From NCBI GenBank assembly GCA_012839585.1, contig DUNB01000004.1, positions 1-38,901 on the forward strand: a DNA stretch of 38,901 bases, given 5' to 3'. The first letter of the stretch is position 1. The number at the start of each line of letters is the position of its first letter. This document shows positions 35,561 to 38,901 of the stretch, piece after piece. The DNA is from Alcaligenaceae bacterium. GTDB taxonomy: Bacteria; Pseudomonadota; Gammaproteobacteria; Burkholderiales; Burkholderiaceae_B. Below the pieces are notes generated by a model. It made no database searches. It was given only the letters and a program-made list of their open reading frames with translations, and was not told where the DNA came from. Position numbers and translations under genes: made by a program.

Positions 35561-37069
35561 ATGTCAAAATGTCCCTTTTCCGGCTTAACCACCGCAGCCG
35601 GTGCGCCAGTCGCTGATAATCAAAACAGCTTAACAGCCGGCCCACGCGGCCCTTTATTGGCTCAAGACTTATGGCTAAATGAGAAGCTTGCGCACTTTGT
35701 ACGTGAGGTGATTCCTGAGCGTCGTATGCACGCCAAGGGGTCTGGAGCCTTTGGTACTTTTACCGTAACCAATGATATTAGCGCTTACAGCTGTGCTGAC
35801 ATTTTCTCTGAAGTAGGTAAACAAACCCCACTATTAGCGCGCTTCTCTACTGTGGCTGGGGAGCGTGGTGCTGCCGATGCCGAACGCGATATACGTGGCT
35901 TCTCCCTTAAGTTTTATACCGAACAAGGTAATTGGGATATGGTGGGTAATAATACCCCTGTATTTTTTATGCGCGATCCACTTAAGTTTCCCGACTTAAA
36001 CAAAGCGGTCAAACGTGATCCACGCACTAATATGCGCTCTGCCACTAATAACTGGGATTTCTGGACTCTGCTGCCTGAGTCCATGCACCAATTAACCATA
36101 CTGATGAGTGACCGAGGCATCCCCGCTTCCTACCGCCATATGCATGGTTTTGGCTCCCACACGTATAGTTTTATCAATAAAGATAAAGAGCGCTTTTGGG
36201 TTAAGTTTCATTTTCGCACTCAACAAGGCATTAAAAATCAAACCGATGCCGAAGCCGCCGCTGCCGTGGCTAAAGATCGCGAAAGCTTTCAGCGTGATTT
36301 GTACGAGGCCATTGAAAAGGGTGACTTCCCTAAGTGGACGCTGTATGTGCAGATTATGCCCGAACACGAAGCCAAAACCGTGCCTTACCATCCCTTTGAC
36401 CTCACCAAAGTCTGGCCCAAAGGCGACTACCCACTAATTGAAGTCGGTGAGTTTGAGTTAAATCGTAATCCAGACAACTACTTTGCCCAAATCGAACAAG
36501 CCGCTTTTGCACCGAACAATTTGGTGCCAGGCATAGGGGTATCACCAGACCGCATGCTACAAGCGCGTTTATTTAATTACGCGGATGCCCAGCGATACCG
36601 TTTAGGTGTGAATCATAACTTAATCCCGGTGAACCAATCGCGTTGCCCAGTGTTCAGTAATCACCGTGACGGCCAAATGCGCACGGACGACAACTACGGC
36701 AGTCTCCCCCACTACGAGCCCAATAGCTTTAATCAGTGGCAACAACAGCCACAATTTGCTGAGCCTGCTTTAGCTATTGATGGAGCAGCAGATCATTGGG
36801 ATTTCCGTGAAAACGATGACGACTACTTCAGCCAGCCGCGGGCTCTATTTCATTTGATGAATGATGAGCAAAAACAGGCGTTGTTTGATAATACGGCGGC
36901 GGCCATGGGTGATGCTTTAAATTTCATTAAGCACCGTCATATACGTCACTGCTATATGTGTGACCCGGCCTACGGCGAAGGGGTAGCCAAAGCGCTGGGC
37001 ATGACAGTAGCGGATGCTCAGGCAGCTCGTGACAGCGATCCAGCTCTAGGCCAACCCGGCGTGTTGTAA
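35561..37069 (+). CDS. Monofunctional heme catalase (small-subunit, KatA type)
   Basis: A 502-residue catalase that dismutates hydrogen peroxide. Catalytic His57 ([12 protein letters not shown]) and Asn130 (VGNNTPVFF) and the proximal heme ligand Tyr339 ([14 protein letters not shown]) are present. No signal peptide, so cytoplasmic. A GAGG ribosome site lies six bases before the ATG. The gene stands alone with its own terminator, and an IS remnant follows. Confidence 0.95.
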   Translation: MSKCPFSGLTTAAGAPVADNQNSLTAGPRGPLLAQDLWLNEKLAHFVREVIPERRMHAKGSGAFGTFTVTNDISAYSCADIFSEVGKQTPLLARFSTVAGERGAADAERDIRGFSLKFYTEQGNWDMVGNNTPVFFMRDPLKFPDLNKAVKRDPRTNMRSATNNWDFWTLLPESMHQLTILMSDRGIPASYRHMHGFGSHTYSFINKDKERFWVKFHFRTQQGIKNQTDAEAAAAVAKDRESFQRDLYEAIEKGDFPKWTLYVQIMPEHEAKTVPYHPFDLTKVWPKGDYPLIEVGEFELNRNPDNYFAQIEQAAFAPNNLVPGIGVSPDRMLQARLFNYADAQRYRLGVNHNLIPVNQSRCPVFSNHRDGQMRTDDNYGSLPHYEPNSFNQWQQQPQFAEPALAIDGAADHWDFRENDDDYFSQPRALFHLMNDEQKQALFDNTAAAMGDALNFIKHRHIRHCYMCDPAYGEGVAKALGMTVADAQAARDSDPALGQPGVL

Positions 37070-37075
37070 TAGCTG

Positions 37076-37104
37076 CTAGCCTAGCTCTCAATCGGCTAGG
37101 CTAG
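37076..37104 (+). other. Hairpin directly after the catalase stop codon
   Basis: CTAGCCTAGC (37076-37085) pairs perfectly with GCTAGGCTAG (37095-37104), loop of nine, without a following T run. It may protect the 3' end or act with the true terminator at 37160. Confidence 0.5.
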
Positions 37105-37159
37105 CTAAATCCTTATCGGCATAAATCAAGTATAGCTGGCTATAACGTCACGCTCCTTG

Positions 37160-37203
37160 ACTTAGCGGCAAGGGCTTTAGCGCCCTGTCGCTAAGTATTT
37201 TTC
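37160..37203 (+). terminator. Rho-independent terminator of the catalase gene
   Basis: ACTTAGCG (37160-37167) pairs with CGCTAAGT (37189-37196), and AGGGC (37171-37175) with GCCCT (37182-37186), with a small bulge between, followed by ATTTTTCT. It lies 90 bases after the catalase stop. Confidence 0.8.
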
Positions 37204-37236
37204 TACCATATGCTGCGGATACCCGTAGGCTTACCG

Positions 37237-37791
37237 TCAAGCACACAGCTCACAACTAGAGGCTTCTGCCGTTAAGCGTCGTTTAAATTCACTAGGCGGG
37301 ATATTACCCAGTGACTCATGGGGGCGTTCTTCGTTATCACTTATCATTCATGCTCAGCTCAGCTCCCATACTTGTGTTAAGCAAAAGAATAGATGCGAGC
37401 TAAGGACTTCATTGCGGTAGCTTTTATTAAAGCGTTAGATATACGCGTTTTGATTGGGGTTGCCAGGCCCTATATAATTAATTGCCACTCCATTTTCCTC
37501 ACACCACTGTGCAAACAATAACGAGGTCATTTCACTACGGTTATCCACACGGATCAGTTTGGGAAGGCCTCGTTCCGCTTTGAACTGGTTAAGGCCACGT
37601 ACCATTCTGTGATCCAGCCGGTACCAACTGCGACGAGGTAAGCGTGTCACGTGACACGCTTGTGAGATAGACGGTGAACCCGATTGCACTAAGTGCTGTG
37701 CCGCTTCTCGTCGTCGCTCCGGCGTTAAAGCTTTCCTAACCTTCCTTATCTCTCTGACGCACAAACTGCCTGTCGTATTAAAGAGCTGCAC
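37237..37791 (-). mobile_element. Dead IS3-family transposase (OrfB remnant)
   Basis: The frame from 37791 begins with an OrfB-like N terminus (VRKALTPERRREAA), then jumps to ERGLPKLIRVDNRSEMTS and GVAINYIGPGNPNQNAYI, so the middle of the integrase domain with the first catalytic Asp is deleted. The stop codon at 37435-37437 replaces the catalytic Glu of the usual AYIERFN. The same frame continues RFNKSYRNEVLSSHLFF, with stops at 37354-37356 and 37348-37350, then NEERPHESLGNIPPSEF, and ends at the stop at 37237. DNG is changed to DNR. The intact family would be IS3 (IS407/IS51-like); clear terminal repeats were not found. Confidence 0.85.
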
Positions 37792-37941
37792 ACTTGGACG
37801 GCAGTCTTTTCTGCCTTATCTATGCCGGATAAATACACGGCACACCAAGATGACTACAGGTCCATTAACGAGCGGGTTGCTGGTTATGGGGTGCTGAGTT
37901 AACTAGATCTTAAAATTCATTAAATTATAGGATAGATAAAA

Positions 37942-38808
37942 ATGACGACCACAGTGTTTACTGAAGAACAAAGTAGCCGTTTTGTTGATATTGTTGAAGA
38001 TGATCTAAAGGCCAAAATTCATTACAACGAATTTGGTTCTGGTGATGAGACGGTCATTATGTTGCATGGCTCTGGTCCAGGCGCGACGAGCTGGGCGAAT
38101 TTTTCGCAAAACGTAGAGCCTTTGGTGAATGCCGGTTATCGCGTCATCTTATTGGACTGCCCAGGTTGGGGAAAGAGCGATCCTATTGTAGTTTCTGATT
38201 CTAGATCGCATGTTAACGCCAAGGCGCTCAAGGGAACAATGGACGCTTTAGGTATTAAAAAAGCCCACTTGATTGGTAACTCAATGGGTGGACATAGCGT
38301 GACGGCATTTACTTTAGATAACCCAGAACGTGTAGGTAAGTTGATTTTAATGGGTGGCGGTACAGGGGGGTTGAGCACTTTTACTCCTATGCCAACCGAG
38401 GGCATTAAGCGTTTGCAAGCCTTATATCGTCAGCCTACCTTAGAGAATTTGCGCGCGATGATGGACATTTTTGTCTATGATTCAAGCAGCTTAACCGATG
38501 AGTTGTTGCAGCAACGCTTAGATAACATTCTGGCCAATCAAGAGCACCTTGATAACTTCGTTAAAAGCTTAGACCTCAATCCACGTCAGTTCCCTGATTT
38601 TGGTGGACGTTTAACGACTATCCAGGCTCCCACCTTAATTATCTGGGGTCGTGATGATCGCTTTGTGCCCATGGATGCGGCGCTACGCCTCGTTGCACAT
38701 ATTCCCAATTCTGAAATGCATTTGTTTAATCGTTGCGGTCACTGGGTGCAGTGGGAGCACAAAAACCGCTTTAATGCGTTAGTTCTAGACTTCCTGAAAG
38801 GGGAATAA
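37942..38808 (+). CDS. mhpC: 2-hydroxy-6-oxonona-2,4-dienedioate hydrolase (MhpC type)
   Basis: A 288-residue alpha/beta hydrolase, the same length as E. coli MhpC and very similar along its length ([49 protein letters not shown]). It splits the carbon-carbon bond of the meta-cleavage product of 2,3-dihydroxyphenylpropionate. Catalytic residues: Ser114 (GNSMGGHS), Asp239 (WGRDDRFVP), His267 (CGHWVQWEH). A related substrate such as the phenol/biphenyl ring-fission products cannot be excluded. AGGA lies before the ATG. The next gene begins after one base. Confidence 0.92.
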   Translation: MTTTVFTEEQSSRFVDIVEDDLKAKIHYNEFGSGDETVIMLHGSGPGATSWANFSQNVEPLVNAGYRVILLDCPGWGKSDPIVVSDSRSHVNAKALKGTMDALGIKKAHLIGNSMGGHSVTAFTLDNPERVGKLILMGGGTGGLSTFTPMPTEGIKRLQALYRQPTLENLRAMMDIFVYDSSSLTDELLQQRLDNILANQEHLDNFVKSLDLNPRQFPDFGGRLTTIQAPTLIIWGRDDRFVPMDAALRLVAHIPNSEMHLFNRCGHWVQWEHKNRFNALVLDFLKGE

Positions 38809-38809
38809 G

Positions 38810-38901
38810 ATGGCAGCGAACAATAAACTAAAGGTTGCGATCATTGGGTCCGGTAACATCGGTACGGACTTAATGATTAAGGTGTTACGCAATGGCAAAC
38901 A
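38810..38901 (+). CDS. mhpF: Acetaldehyde dehydrogenase (acylating), start only
   Basis: The first 30 codons before the window edge. The start [20 protein letters not shown] shows the Rossmann GSGNIGTD motif and matches the MhpF/DmpF/BphJ family, which converts acetaldehyde, CoA and NAD to acetyl-CoA at the end of meta-cleavage pathways, in a channelling complex with the aldolase MhpE. The symbol follows the adjacent mhpC. GAAAGGGG upstream is a good ribosome site, and the gene is one base after mhpC, so they are co-translated. Confidence 0.85.
   Translation, partial: MAANNKLKVAIIGSGNIGTDLMIKVLRNGK

Noticed and set aside
1-38901. CRISPR array, toxin-antitoxin pair, prophage or defence island
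   Set aside because: No regularly spaced repeats, Cas genes, phage structural genes or recognised defence domains were found in any frame.

Overview
This window reads as chromosomal DNA from a betaproteobacterium, most likely family Alcaligenaceae (Burkholderiales). The evidence is gene order: murA-hisG-hisD-hisB-hisA-hisF-hisI-hisE-hinT-tatABC on one strand, joined to ibaG, a yadGH-type ABC exporter and an mlaFEDAC cluster, with petABC-sspA-sspB nearby. This resembles the layout I know from Bordetella and relatives. The base composition looks lower in GC than Bordetella, so a lower-GC genus is more likely; I cannot name the species. A PhaM-like granule protein also fits the Burkholderiales.

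Layout. Positions 1-3365 (minus): a pirin cut by the left edge, dgkA and a large membrane LtaS/sulfatase-fold transferase. Positions 3366-4285: a patchy zone with an IS200/IS605-end-like 52-nt repeat, a dienelactone hydrolase remnant and tRNA-Thr(TGT) with its promoter and terminator. Positions 4286-8408 (minus): sspB, sspA and the cytochrome bc1 genes petC, petB and petA. Positions 8540-10865: mscL, a Nif3-family gene, a truncated cupin-like reading frame and an alpha/beta hydrolase whose stop codon lies in a second copy of the 52-nt repeat. Positions 11046-12753: a SorAB-type sulfite dehydrogenase pair with strong hairpins. Positions 12881-20938 (minus): tatCBA, hinT, the his genes and murA. 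Positions 20938-27416 (minus): ibaG, the ABC exporter, the Mla phospholipid transport genes and a DMT permease. Positions 27838-35253 (plus): a Nudix hydrolase, phaM-like, glmU, an MFS transporter, a glycosyltransferase and glmS. Positions 35561-37069: a catalase with terminator. Positions 37237-37791: a dead IS3-family transposase. Positions 37942-38901: mhpC and the first codons of an acetaldehyde dehydrogenase gene, the beginning or middle of an aromatic meta-cleavage cluster that runs off the right edge.

How the genes work together. Most of the window is housekeeping: envelope biogenesis (murA, glmU, glmS, mla, dgkA), protein export (tat, which has clear clients here in PetA and SorA), respiration (petABC, and sulfite oxidation feeding a cytochrome c) and histidine synthesis. 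hisC and hisH are missing from the positions they occupy in related his clusters, and mlaB is missing from the mla cluster. The accessory signals are the two IS200/IS605-like solo ends, several broken genes near them, and the IS remnant beside the aromatic degradation genes. I did not find a convincing undescribed multi-gene system; the best leads are the dispersed 52-nt repeats and the structured intergenic hairpins.
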